Origin: Paenibacillus sp. YN15
GTDB lineage: Bacteria > Bacillota > Bacilli > Paenibacillales > NBRC-103111
DNA: 64,000 bases
Assembly: GCF_003285005.1 (NCBI RefSeq)
Contig: NZ_QMFA01000009.1
Location: forward strand, 37,411-101,410
Direction of reading: 5' to 3'
A program made the position numbers and the translations under genes. Below, one piece after another: positions 57,400 to 64,000 of the stretch. The notes beneath the pieces are model-generated. The model was not told where the DNA came from. It was given only the letters and a program-made list of their open reading frames with translations, and did no database searches. The stretch's first letter is position 1. Each line of letters begins with the position of its first letter.

Positions 57400-58406
57400 A
57401 TGATGCCGGCCGCTTCCGGCTGCCCGGGGACAAGCCGCCGCTTCTGGTGCTGGTGGGACCCACCGCCATCGGCAAAACAGGCTTAAGCATCGAGCTTGCC
57501 AAGCGTTACGGCTGCGAGATCATCTCGGGTGACTCCATGCAGGTGTACCGGGGAATGGATATCGGGACAGCCAAGATTACCCGGGAGGAAATGCAGGGCG
57601 TTCCGCATCATATGGTGGATATCTGCGAGCCGGATTACCCGTTTTCGGTAGCGGAATTTCAGGAAAGAGTGCGGCAGTTGATCCTTGACATCGGAAGCCG
57701 CGGCGCGATTCCCTTTATTGTGGGAGGGACGGGGCTGTATATTGAGTCCATCTGCTACGATTTCCAGTTCACCGACGTAGGCTCCGACGAAGAGTTCCGC
57801 CAGGAGCAGCGCCAATACCTTGAGGAGCACGGCCCGGAGGCCCTTCACGCCCGTCTCGCCGAAAGAGATCCCGGCAGCGCGGCCAGACTCCATGCCAACG
57901 ATACCCGCCGGGTGATCCGGGCCTTGGAGGTTCTTCATTTGACGGGACGCACCCTGACCGAGCAGCTTGCCGGACAGACGAAGGAGTCGCCGTATAATCT
58001 GTGCCTGACAGGCTTGACAATGGATCGGGATATTTTATATAACCGTATTGAAGCCCGCATTGACAAGATGATGGAGCTGGGGCTGGTGGAAGAGGTGAAG
58101 GGGCTCCTGGCCCGGGGAATTACCCGCAGCCATATCTCCATGCAAGGCTTGGGGTACAAGGAAATTGCCGCTTACCTGGACAATGAGATGTCTCTTCCCG
58201 AAGCGGTCCGGCTTCTGAAGCGGGATACCCGGCATTTTGCCAAGCGTCAGCTCTCCTGGTTCCGGCATATGAAGGACATAAACTGGATTGAAATACCGGA
58301 ACATGCAAAAGTTTCACGCATCCTGCACAAATTCCATGAAATTCTAGCAGGAAAGTTCGAAGGGGTTACGGAATATATTGGAGAGCATGAATATCCGCAG
58401 ATTTGA
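57396..58406 (+). CDS. miaA: tRNA dimethylallyltransferase MiaA
   Basis: 336 residues. The P-loop [15 protein letters not shown] is at residue 20, followed by [20 protein letters not shown] and the conserved [34 protein letters not shown] and [14 protein letters not shown] complete the family. It attaches an isopentenyl group to A37 of tRNAs reading codons that begin with U. Its start overlaps the methyltransferase stop, and hfq follows, as in many bacteria. Confidence 0.97.
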   Translation: MNDAGRFRLPGDKPPLLVLVGPTAIGKTGLSIELAKRYGCEIISGDSMQVYRGMDIGTAKITREEMQGVPHHMVDICEPDYPFSVAEFQERVRQLILDIGSRGAIPFIVGGTGLYIESICYDFQFTDVGSDEEFRQEQRQYLEEHGPEALHARLAERDPGSAARLHANDTRRVIRALEVLHLTGRTLTEQLAGQTKESPYNLCLTGLTMDRDILYNRIEARIDKMMELGLVEEVKGLLARGITRSHISMQGLGYKEIAAYLDNEMSLPEAVRLLKRDTRHFAKRQLSWFRHMKDINWIEIPEHAKVSRILHKFHEILAGKFEGVTEYIGEHEYPQI

Positions 58407-58447
58407 CATATAAGGCGTTCTTACACTTTGAAGGGGGATTCCTATCC

Positions 58448-58684
58448 ATGAACAAGTCCATTAACATCCAAGACAACTTCTTAAACCAGCTCCGCAAAGA
58501 AAACATCCCGGTCACGGTTTATCTGACCAACGGGTTCCAGATCCGCGGCGTAATCAAGGCCTTCGACAATTTCACCATCATCGTGGACAGCGAAGGCAAG
58601 CAGCAGATGATTTACAAGCATGCCATCTCCACTTTTACTCCGCTCCGTCCAGTCTCCTTCAACCAGGAGGTCAATAACGATTAA
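58448..58684 (+). CDS. hfq: RNA chaperone Hfq
   Basis: 78 residues. [20 protein letters not shown] is Sm1 and [20 protein letters not shown], including the YKHAIS motif, is Sm2. The start at 58448 follows GAAGGGGGATT. Firmicute-type short tail. It binds sRNA and A-rich mRNA; the gene follows miaA as in Bacillus. Confidence 0.97.
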   Translation: MNKSINIQDNFLNQLRKENIPVTVYLTNGFQIRGVIKAFDNFTIIVDSEGKQQMIYKHAISTFTPLRPVSFNQEVNND

Positions 58685-58757
58685 GCGGGCCGCACCCGCC
58701 GGGATTGGAAAACGAAACCTTTTGCATATCCGGCACGTCAAATAGAATAGCGCCTGA

Positions 58758-58790
58758 AGAGCAATCCCTGACTCTTAGGGGTTGCTCTTG
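58758..58790 (+). terminator. probable terminator after hfq
   Basis: AAGAGCAATCCCT (58758-58770) pairs with AGGGGTTGCTCTT (58778-58790), with only a weak T-rich tail (GTTATT). Confidence 0.65.
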
Positions 58791-58834
58791 TTATTCGCAG
58801 GACTTATCCGATCAAGAGACAGGGGGATGAAGAG

Positions 58835-61348
58835 GTGGCCAACCGTAAACCCGCCAAATCAAAAACCAAGAAACCGGGCAAGCGCCGCTTTTCCTATGGC
58901 AAGCTGTTTATCGCAATGGGCATAACGGCGGCAATCGCCATCGTTTGCGCACTAATCGGCTACATGGTCATTATTTACAACGGCCAAAAGATTTTTAATG
59001 AAAATAAAGACAAGATGGACATGATGGAAGCCTCCATTATCTATGATGTTAACGATAAGGAGGTGTCGGTGCTGGGCCGGGAAAACCGGGAGCTGGTGGA
59101 CAAAAGCGAAATTCCGAAGAAGGTGGCCTATGCCTTTATCGCCACAGAGGACAAACGGTTCGAGCAGCATGCCGGTGTGGACTTCTGGGCGATCGGCCGG
59201 GCGCTGGTGAAGGATGTTGTGGCCCGCAGCGTCGTTGAGGGCGGCAGCACCATTACCCAGCAGCTGGCGAAGAACCTGTTTCTGGACTTCGATAAAACCT
59301 TTTTCCGCAAGGGAACGGAAATGTCCATTGCTCTGGCGCTGGAGGAAAACCTGGATAAGGATGAAATCATGGAGCTGTACTTGAACCGGATTTACTTCGG
59401 CAAGGGCGCATACGGCATTAAGGCCGCCTCCAAGTATTATTTCGGCAAATCCGATCTGAACCAGCTGGAGACCTGGGAAATTGCCACCTTGGCCGCCATT
59501 CCCAAGGCGCCTGCCATCTATTCTCCGCTGGGGAACCCGGAAAAATCCAAGGAGCGCCGCAATGTGGTGCTGAAGCTGATGTATGACCAGGGCTATATTA
59601 CCGAAGCCGAGAAGAACAAGGCCCAGGCCATGGAGTACGTGCCGCAGCCGCAAAAAACCGATGAGCTGCTGGCGTTTAAGGATTATGTCATCCAGGAGGC
59701 GGCGGAGAAATACAATCTGGAGGAAGAGGTCATCCGGCGGGGCGGCTACAAAATCTATACCACCATGAATGTGGATGCCCAGCGGATTGTGGAGACGGCC
59801 TTCAAGGACCCGAAGTTCTTCCAGAAGGACGGCCCCGAGCAAAAAATGCAGGGCAGCATGGTCATTGTGGACAATAAGGACGGCGGCATTGTGGCCATGT
59901 CAGGCGGACGGGATTATGCCGCCAAGGGTCTGAACCGCGCGCTGGTGCAGCGGCAGCCCGGCTCCGCCTTCAAGCCGCTTATCGCCTATGCCCCGGCCAT
60001 GGAGCTGCAGAGCGGCAAGTACAATCCGTATACGCTTCTGCCGGATGAGCAGAAATCCTACGGAAACTACAGTCCCCGCAACTATGACGGGATTTATCAG
60101 GGTGAAGTGACGATGATGGAGGCGGTGCGCAAATCCATCAACGCCCCGGCCGTTTGGCTGCTGAATGAGATCGGCGTGGGCAAAGCCCGGGATTTTGTCA
60201 AAAAGATGGGGATTGTTACGGAAAGCCAGGACAATAACCTGGCCATTGCCCTGGGCGGTTTGACCAAAGGCGTAACGCCTCTGGCCATGGCTCAGGCGTA
60301 CAGCGCCTTCCCCAACAACGGCATGATGAACACGGCCCACTCCATCCGCAAAATTGTGGACAGCGACGGCACCGCCGTTGCTTCCGTCAAGCTGGAGAAG
60401 ACCAAGGTCATGTCGCCCAAAACCGCTTATTACATGACCGAGATGCTCAAAGGCGTGGTCAGCAGCGGCACCGGCACCGCAGCCAAGCTGAACCGTCCGG
60501 TTGCCGGCAAAACAGGCACTACCCAGCTGGATCTGAAGGGGCTGGAGAAGAACAACCGGGATGCCTGGTTCGTGGGGTATTCCGCAGAGTGGACGGCGGC
60601 GGTGTGGATGGGCTTCGACAAAACGGATACGAAGCATTATGTGCTCCCGGCCAGCGGCTCTTATCCGGCAGCTTTGTTCAAGGAGGTTATGAACAAAGCG
60701 CTGACCAATGTGGCGGCCAAGGATTTTGTTAAACCTGCGGATGTGCCCAGCTTGACAGAACCGCCCAAGGGTGTGGACAATCTGAAGGCGGAGTATGTGA
60801 AGGATGCGCTGCCCAAGGTGGAGCTGACCTGGACGGGAGACGGAGACAACAACATCGGCGCTTACCAGATTTTCCGCAAGGAGTCCAAGGAGCAGGAGTT
60901 CCGGCAAATTTCCGAGCAGCTGAAGGGAACCTTCAAGTTCGTGGACATCACCATCAAGGCTGGGGAATCCTACGAGTATTATGTGGTGCCGTACAATACC
61001 CAATCCAACCAGGCCGGGGAAAAGTCCAACATCGCTGCGGTGGAGATTCCCGCCGATACGGCAGCGAGCCCGTCTCCCTCCGGTTCTCCGGGGAGCAGCC
61101 AAAGCCCCGGCGGAAGCATCAAACCCAGCGGCAGCCCGGGCCGGACTCCCCGTCCCAGCGGGTCGGTCTCTCCGACCCCTACGCCTTCGTCCTCCTCTTC
61201 AGGCTCGGCCAAACCGTCGCCGGAGGAGAGCAAGGAGCCCCAGGGAAGCAATAACAAGCCTTCCCCCAGCCCGTCGGCTTCACCTGCCGGCAGAGTGCAG
61301 GGGGAGGCCGTTAGCAGTCCGTCCAAAGCCCCGGCAGGGGAACAATAA
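58835..61348 (+). CDS. class A penicillin-binding protein (PBP1A-like)
   Basis: 837 residues from a GTG at 58835 behind AGGGGGATGAAG. A basic N-terminus and one membrane helix (about 25-50) precede the GT51 glycosyltransferase domain (EDKRFEQHAGVDFWAI, GGSTITQQLAKNLFL) and the transpeptidase domain with SAFK (in QPGSAFKPLIAY), SIN (KSINAPAVW) and KTGT (AGKTGTTQL). A fibronectin-III-like unit (about 655-740) and a Ser/Pro/Gly-rich tail of about 95 residues follow. It polymerises and cross-links peptidoglycan at the outer face of the membrane. The tail is probably disordered and may reach into the wall. Confidence 0.96.
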   Translation: MANRKPAKSKTKKPGKRRFSYGKLFIAMGITAAIAIVCALIGYMVIIYNGQKIFNENKDKMDMMEASIIYDVNDKEVSVLGRENRELVDKSEIPKKVAYAFIATEDKRFEQHAGVDFWAIGRALVKDVVARSVVEGGSTITQQLAKNLFLDFDKTFFRKGTEMSIALALEENLDKDEIMELYLNRIYFGKGAYGIKAASKYYFGKSDLNQLETWEIATLAAIPKAPAIYSPLGNPEKSKERRNVVLKLMYDQGYITEAEKNKAQAMEYVPQPQKTDELLAFKDYVIQEAAEKYNLEEEVIRRGGYKIYTTMNVDAQRIVETAFKDPKFFQKDGPEQKMQGSMVIVDNKDGGIVAMSGGRDYAAKGLNRALVQRQPGSAFKPLIAYAPAMELQSGKYNPYTLLPDEQKSYGNYSPRNYDGIYQGEVTMMEAVRKSINAPAVWLLNEIGVGKARDFVKKMGIVTESQDNNLAIALGGLTKGVTPLAMAQAYSAFPNNGMMNTAHSIRKIVDSDGTAVASVKLEKTKVMSPKTAYYMTEMLKGVVSSGTGTAAKLNRPVAGKTGTTQLDLKGLEKNNRDAWFVGYSAEWTAAVWMGFDKTDTKHYVLPASGSYPAALFKEVMNKALTNVAAKDFVKPADVPSLTEPPKGVDNLKAEYVKDALPKVELTWTGDGDNNIGAYQIFRKESKEQEFRQISEQLKGTFKFVDITIKAGESYEYYVVPYNTQSNQAGEKSNIAAVEIPADTAASPSPSGSPGSSQSPGGSIKPSGSPGRTPRPSGSVSPTPTPSSSSSGSAKPSPEESKEPQGSNNKPSPSPSASPAGRVQGEAVSSPSKAPAGEQ

Positions 61349-61369
61349 GCTATTTTCGTTTATAACGGC

Positions 61370-61416
61370 AAAACCAGCCCTGGGGAGCAAGCAAGCTCCA
61401 TCTGGGCTGGTTTTTT
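61370..61416 (+). terminator. rho-independent terminator
   Basis: AAAACCAGCCC (61370-61380) pairs with GGGCTGGTTTT (61404-61414) with an inner GGAGC/GCTCC stem, followed by T residues. Confidence 0.92.
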
Positions 61417-61683
61417 AAGTCATTTAGGAAGTTGCACTCTGCCATCATAAGCCAGTTTGCGCCTGGGCTTGGGAATAGAGGAAGGGGGATGTCCGTTATT
61501 AGGCCAGCCCTGGCGATTAGGCCGGATTAGCGGGAAGCAGGTTTCCGCTATAATCCTCCGCCTCACTTTGGCGCTGCCATGCCCATTACGGCAGCTCCAG
61601 CTGCCTTATTTCCGCCAGCGTCTCCAGGGTCTGGGTCCGGGATTGAAATTTTTTTCACAAGCGTTGACGGACAAACTCCGGGA
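61417..61683. other. intergenic stretch with hairpin repeats
   Basis: No supported gene. About 61489-61550 contains TTAGGCC twice and the imperfect palindrome TTAGCGGGAAGCAGGTTTCC followed by GCTATAA, which resembles the repeat at the window start. GGCAGCTCCAGCTGCC near 61590 can also pair. A 67-codon minus-strand open frame here has no ribosome site and overlaps the next gene. Confidence 0.45.
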
Positions 61684-62037
61684 TCAGAGGCCGAAGTGGT
61701 CGTTATAGTCGGCTTCCTCGCGGGAATACAGGGTCCAGGAGGTAACATTTTCGGAACCGCTTTCAATGGTCAGCTGGAACTGCTCGGCTATTTTCTCCAC
61801 CAGACTGCTCAATTGGGAGGCAGCGCTTTCAAGCTGGCCTTCAATATAACCGCAATGCTCGGGCGACGCTACGCCCGATGCTTTGGCCGCGCCGCTGGGG
61901 GCCAATGCCCGTATCACAGCCAACGAAATCTTCACCTGATCCTGCGCCTTCAGAAATTCTGCCAATACCGTCATAAGCTCTTCGGGAGATTGAATGGAGA
62001 AGTGGCTGTCAGTATGCTGTTGAATAAGAATCGGCAT
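61684..62037 (-). CDS. hypothetical cytoplasmic protein
   Basis: 117 residues with a strong AAGGAGGG site six bases before the ATG at 62037, so it is likely real. No signal peptide or membrane helix. The segment HFSIQSPEELMTVLAEFLKA and the later SAASQLSSLVEKIAEQFQLT look like two amphipathic helices. CGYIEGQLES near residue 82 holds the only cysteine. No family recognised. It is divergent from the cyclophilin gene. Confidence 0.65.
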   Translation of the reverse strand: MPILIQQHTDSHFSIQSPEELMTVLAEFLKAQDQVKISLAVIRALAPSGAAKASGVASPEHCGYIEGQLESAASQLSSLVEKIAEQFQLTIESGSENVTSWTLYSREEADYNDHFGL

Positions 62038-62247
62038 GGGAATCCCTCCTTATCGGATTTCTATTGCATTGTATTCCACATCCGCCGAAAAATCCCTTCT
62101 TTTTTGAAGCAAAATCCTGTCAGGGTACAGCCGAAGGGCTCCGGCTAATGCTTTTGCGGAGGCTGGGGAGTCCAATGTGACAAGACATGAAAAATATGTT
62201 ATTTTTAAATGTGATCAACACAGGCTGCTGTACAAGGAGGAAAATGT

Positions 62248-62955
62248 ATGACGATTCCGGCAAAACTTCTGACTGCCGGTTTTGCAGTATGGACAGGCAT
62301 GTGGATGCTCTTGTCCGGATGCGGGGCCAAACCGGAGGCGGGTGCCGCTTCTCCATCACCATCGGCCGCGGCAACAGTCAAGCCCACGACCGCGCCTTCT
62401 GTTTCGCCATCCCCAAGTCCGTCCAAAAGCTGGACCCAGCCGCCGGCTATGTCCATCGACACCAGCAAGACCTATAAAGCGGAATTCAAGACCAGCAAGG
62501 GCAGCTTTACTGTAGAGCTGTTCGCCAAGGATGCGCCCAAGGCGGTCAATAACTTTGTCTTTTTGGCCAAGGAGCATTTTTATGACGGAGTGGTTTTCCA
62601 CCGGATTATCGAAAGCTTCATGATCCAGACCGGCGACCCCAAAGGAAACGGAACGGGGGGACCGGGGTATAAGTTTGCGCATGAGCCTACACAGTATAAG
62701 TATGACAAAGGTATCGTCGCCATGGCCAATTCCGGCGCGGACACCAATGGCAGCCAGTTTTTCATTGTCACCGGGGACGCCAGCCACCTGAATGCCAAGC
62801 CGGATTACACCGTCTTCGGAAAGGTGATTGAAGGAATGGACAGCACCGTGATGGACATCGCCAAAACGCCGGTTAAAACCAACCCTCTGAACGGCTCCGC
62901 GGAAACCCCGACGGAGAAGGTTACCATTGATTCCATTCAGATTATAGAGGAATAG
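62248..62955 (+). CDS. lipoprotein cyclophilin-type peptidyl-prolyl isomerase
   Basis: 235 residues. The lipobox LLSGC near residue 25 anchors it outside the membrane; a Ser/Pro/Thr-rich linker (residues 30-65) follows. The cyclophilin domain (about 75-230) contains FHRIIESFMIQTGDPKGNGT and MANSGADTNGSQFFIVTGD, with the catalytic Arg in HRII and the QFFI core. It should speed folding of exported proteins. AAGGAGGAAAATGT precedes the ATG. Confidence 0.93.
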   Translation: MTIPAKLLTAGFAVWTGMWMLLSGCGAKPEAGAASPSPSAAATVKPTTAPSVSPSPSPSKSWTQPPAMSIDTSKTYKAEFKTSKGSFTVELFAKDAPKAVNNFVFLAKEHFYDGVVFHRIIESFMIQTGDPKGNGTGGPGYKFAHEPTQYKYDKGIVAMANSGADTNGSQFFIVTGDASHLNAKPDYTVFGKVIEGMDSTVMDIAKTPVKTNPLNGSAETPTEKVTIDSIQIIEE

Positions 62956-63001
62956 AGCTGCTTGAGATGCACGACTACTAAGACTGAAGGGAATAACGCC
63001 T

Positions 63002-63541
63002 GTGAAACGTAAATATTCTGACCGGGCTAATTGGAGAAGGGTAACGGAAAAGAAATTCCAGGTCCGCACGCTGCATGAGCCGGAGTTTCAGGGCTATGTG
63101 GTGCTGTACCAGATCAAGCAGGTGCGGGACCCGCTGTGGAAGGAATATGACGGCAAGCGGTACTGCGTGGCGGATGCCGGGTACGAATGGCTCCAGCATT
63201 TCCAGAAGGGCGCCCACTATATTATGACCTCCATGTTTAACGACAAGGGGCAGGTGGTGCAGTATTACATCGACATTTGCAAGGTCCAGGGCGTGACGGA
63301 CAGGGGAGTGCCCTGGTTTGACGATTTGTATCTGGATGTGGTAATCCTCCCTGGAGGCGAGCTGTTCCTGCTGGATGCGGAGGAACTGGAGGACGCCCTG
63401 AAGAAGGGGATCATTACCCGCGAGGATTTCGATATGGCATGGGCCGAGGCCAATAAGGTGATGGAGATGTACCGGGAGGGACGGTTTCCGCTGTTGAAGC
63501 TGTCCGGCAAGCACTGGGGCTATTTTCACGGCCGTCCGTAA
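63002..63541 (+). CDS. DUF402 domain protein (YgaC/Ntdp-like)
   Basis: 179 residues from a GTG at 63002. ADAGYEWLQHFQKGAHYIMT, YYIDICKVQGV, WFDDLYLDVVILPGGELFLL and DEELEDALKKGII-like segments are the DUF402 barrel and following helices; the acidic residues in YIDI and DDLYLDV form the metal site. Characterised relatives are nucleoside di/triphosphatases (Ntdp), so hydrolysis of nucleotides is likely. AAGGGAATAACGCC precedes the start. Confidence 0.88.
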   Translation: MKRKYSDRANWRRVTEKKFQVRTLHEPEFQGYVVLYQIKQVRDPLWKEYDGKRYCVADAGYEWLQHFQKGAHYIMTSMFNDKGQVVQYYIDICKVQGVTDRGVPWFDDLYLDVVILPGGELFLLDAEELEDALKKGIITREDFDMAWAEANKVMEMYREGRFPLLKLSGKHWGYFHGRP

Positions 63542-63580
63542 ACGGACCGCTCCTTCGCCGTGAAAGGAGGGTGCGGAGTC

Positions 63581-64000
63581 ATGAGGCAGGAGGATAGGGC
63601 ATGTTTGCTGCTGCACGGCTTTACCGGCGGGCCGTATGAGGTGGAGCCTCTGGCGCGGGCGCTGGAGGCATCCGGCTGGCATTGCCGGGTGCCCAGGCTT
63701 CCCGGGCATGATGAGGGCCTTGCCGGCCTGGCGGAGACGTGCTGCGACATGTGGCTGGAGGCGGCCACACAGGAGGCGGAGCTGCTGGCGCAGGAATACG
63801 GCGCTTTTGATCTGGTGGGTTTTTCCATGGGAGGGATGCTGGGCATCCACCTGGCTGCCCGGTACCCTGTCCGCAAGCTGGCGCTTTTGGGCGCCGCGGC
63901 GATTTATGTAAGTCCGGGGCGGATGGTCCGGAATATCTGGCATAGCCGCGGCGAAGAGCGGAATGTGCTTCAGTTTAAGATGAAGCAGACTCCGGCCAAG
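63581..64000 (+). CDS. alpha/beta hydrolase (carboxylesterase/lipase-like), 3' end outside window
   Basis: 140 codons are visible and the frame is open at the window end. LLLHGFTGGPYEVEPLARAL (residues 9-28) holds the oxyanion-hole HGFTGG, and VGFSMGGMLGIHLAARYP near residue 78 holds the nucleophile in GFSMGG. The layout is that of thermostable monoglyceride or short-chain carboxylesterases. The ATG at 63581 lies behind AAAGGAGGG. The acid and His of the triad lie beyond the end. Confidence 0.85.
   Translation, partial: MRQEDRACLLLHGFTGGPYEVEPLARALEASGWHCRVPRLPGHDEGLAGLAETCCDMWLEAATQEAELLAQEYGAFDLVGFSMGGMLGIHLAARYPVRKLALLGAAAIYVSPGRMVRNIWHSRGEERNVLQFKMKQTPAK

Noticed and set aside
61563-61766. 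67-codon minus-strand open frame before the hypothetical gene's end
   Set aside because: It overlaps the supported gene at 61684-62037 in another frame, with no ribosome site.

Overview
The window looks like chromosomal DNA of a spore-forming, moderately high-GC Firmicute of the Paenibacillus type. Evidence: the order cotE - (amidoligase) - mutS - mutL - miaA - hfq; copper-amine-oxidase-like and S-layer-homology surface proteins; a YesM/YesN-type two-component pair beside LplB/LplC-type sugar permeases; many TTG/GTG starts behind strong AGGAGG sites. This assignment is inference from gene content, not from a database match. No rRNA, tRNA, CRISPR array or intact transposase was seen.

Layout. 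(1) 0.2-4.6 kb: hexuronate catabolism, with a GntR/FCD repressor divergent from uxuA-uxuB, a perfect TTGTATACAA operator and a lone SGNH hydrolase. (2) 4.8-7.5 kb: a secreted Cu-amine-oxidase-N-like protein and an ABC-F ATPase. (3) 7.5-10.9 kb: the most accessory-looking part. A 2.2-kb toxin-antitoxin-rich segment lies between the ABC-F gene and a second, partial copy of its 3' end. It holds an antitoxin-like gene with a truncated RelE/ParE-like remnant, an apparently intact Phd/ParE pair and a frameshifted DUF6809-like gene, and it is followed by a broken ROK regulator beside an intact MFS transporter. (4) 12.3-19.4 kb: glycosyltransferase, an HxlR-controlled cupin/VOC pair, a YyaL-like thioredoxin-domain protein, an ICMT-like membrane methyltransferase and a secreted GH18 protein with six VYQ repeats. 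(5) 19.6-31.1 kb: DUF309 protein, OmpR-type regulator and histidine kinase, then a lipoprotein, a MacA/HlyD-like adaptor, a MacB-like ABC pair, an 854-residue secreted protein and an SLH-domain protein. (6) 31.2-37.6 kb: beta carbonic anhydrase, M32 carboxypeptidase, IscA-like protein, a cupin divergent from an NMT1/SsuABC-type importer with a CRP/FNR-type box between them, and a small Sm-like protein. (7) 37.7-46.0 kb: uptake and cleavage of unsaturated (pectin-derived) oligosaccharides: two permeases, binding lipoprotein, GH105 hydrolase, YesM-like kinase (probable CTG start) and AraC-type regulator. (8) 46.1-64 kb: aromatic-acid-exporter-like protein, cotE with a sigma-K-like promoter, putative COOH-NH2 amidoligase, mutS, CtpA-type protease, mutL, a Cys/Pro/Arg-tailed small protein, methyltransferase, miaA, hfq, class A PBP, a hypothetical protein, a lipoprotein cyclophilin, a DUF402 protein and an alpha/beta hydrolase cut by the window end.

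The pectin-oligosaccharide locus and uxuAB could act in one route: import and cleavage of unsaturated uronide oligomers, then fructuronate/mannonate metabolism. The best leads for something new are the TA-rich segment bracketed by the duplicated ABC-F gene end, the cotE-linked amidoligase, and the two-component/MacAB/Ig-like/SLH surface locus. Several starts were moved inward from the longest open frame to fit ribosome binding sites.
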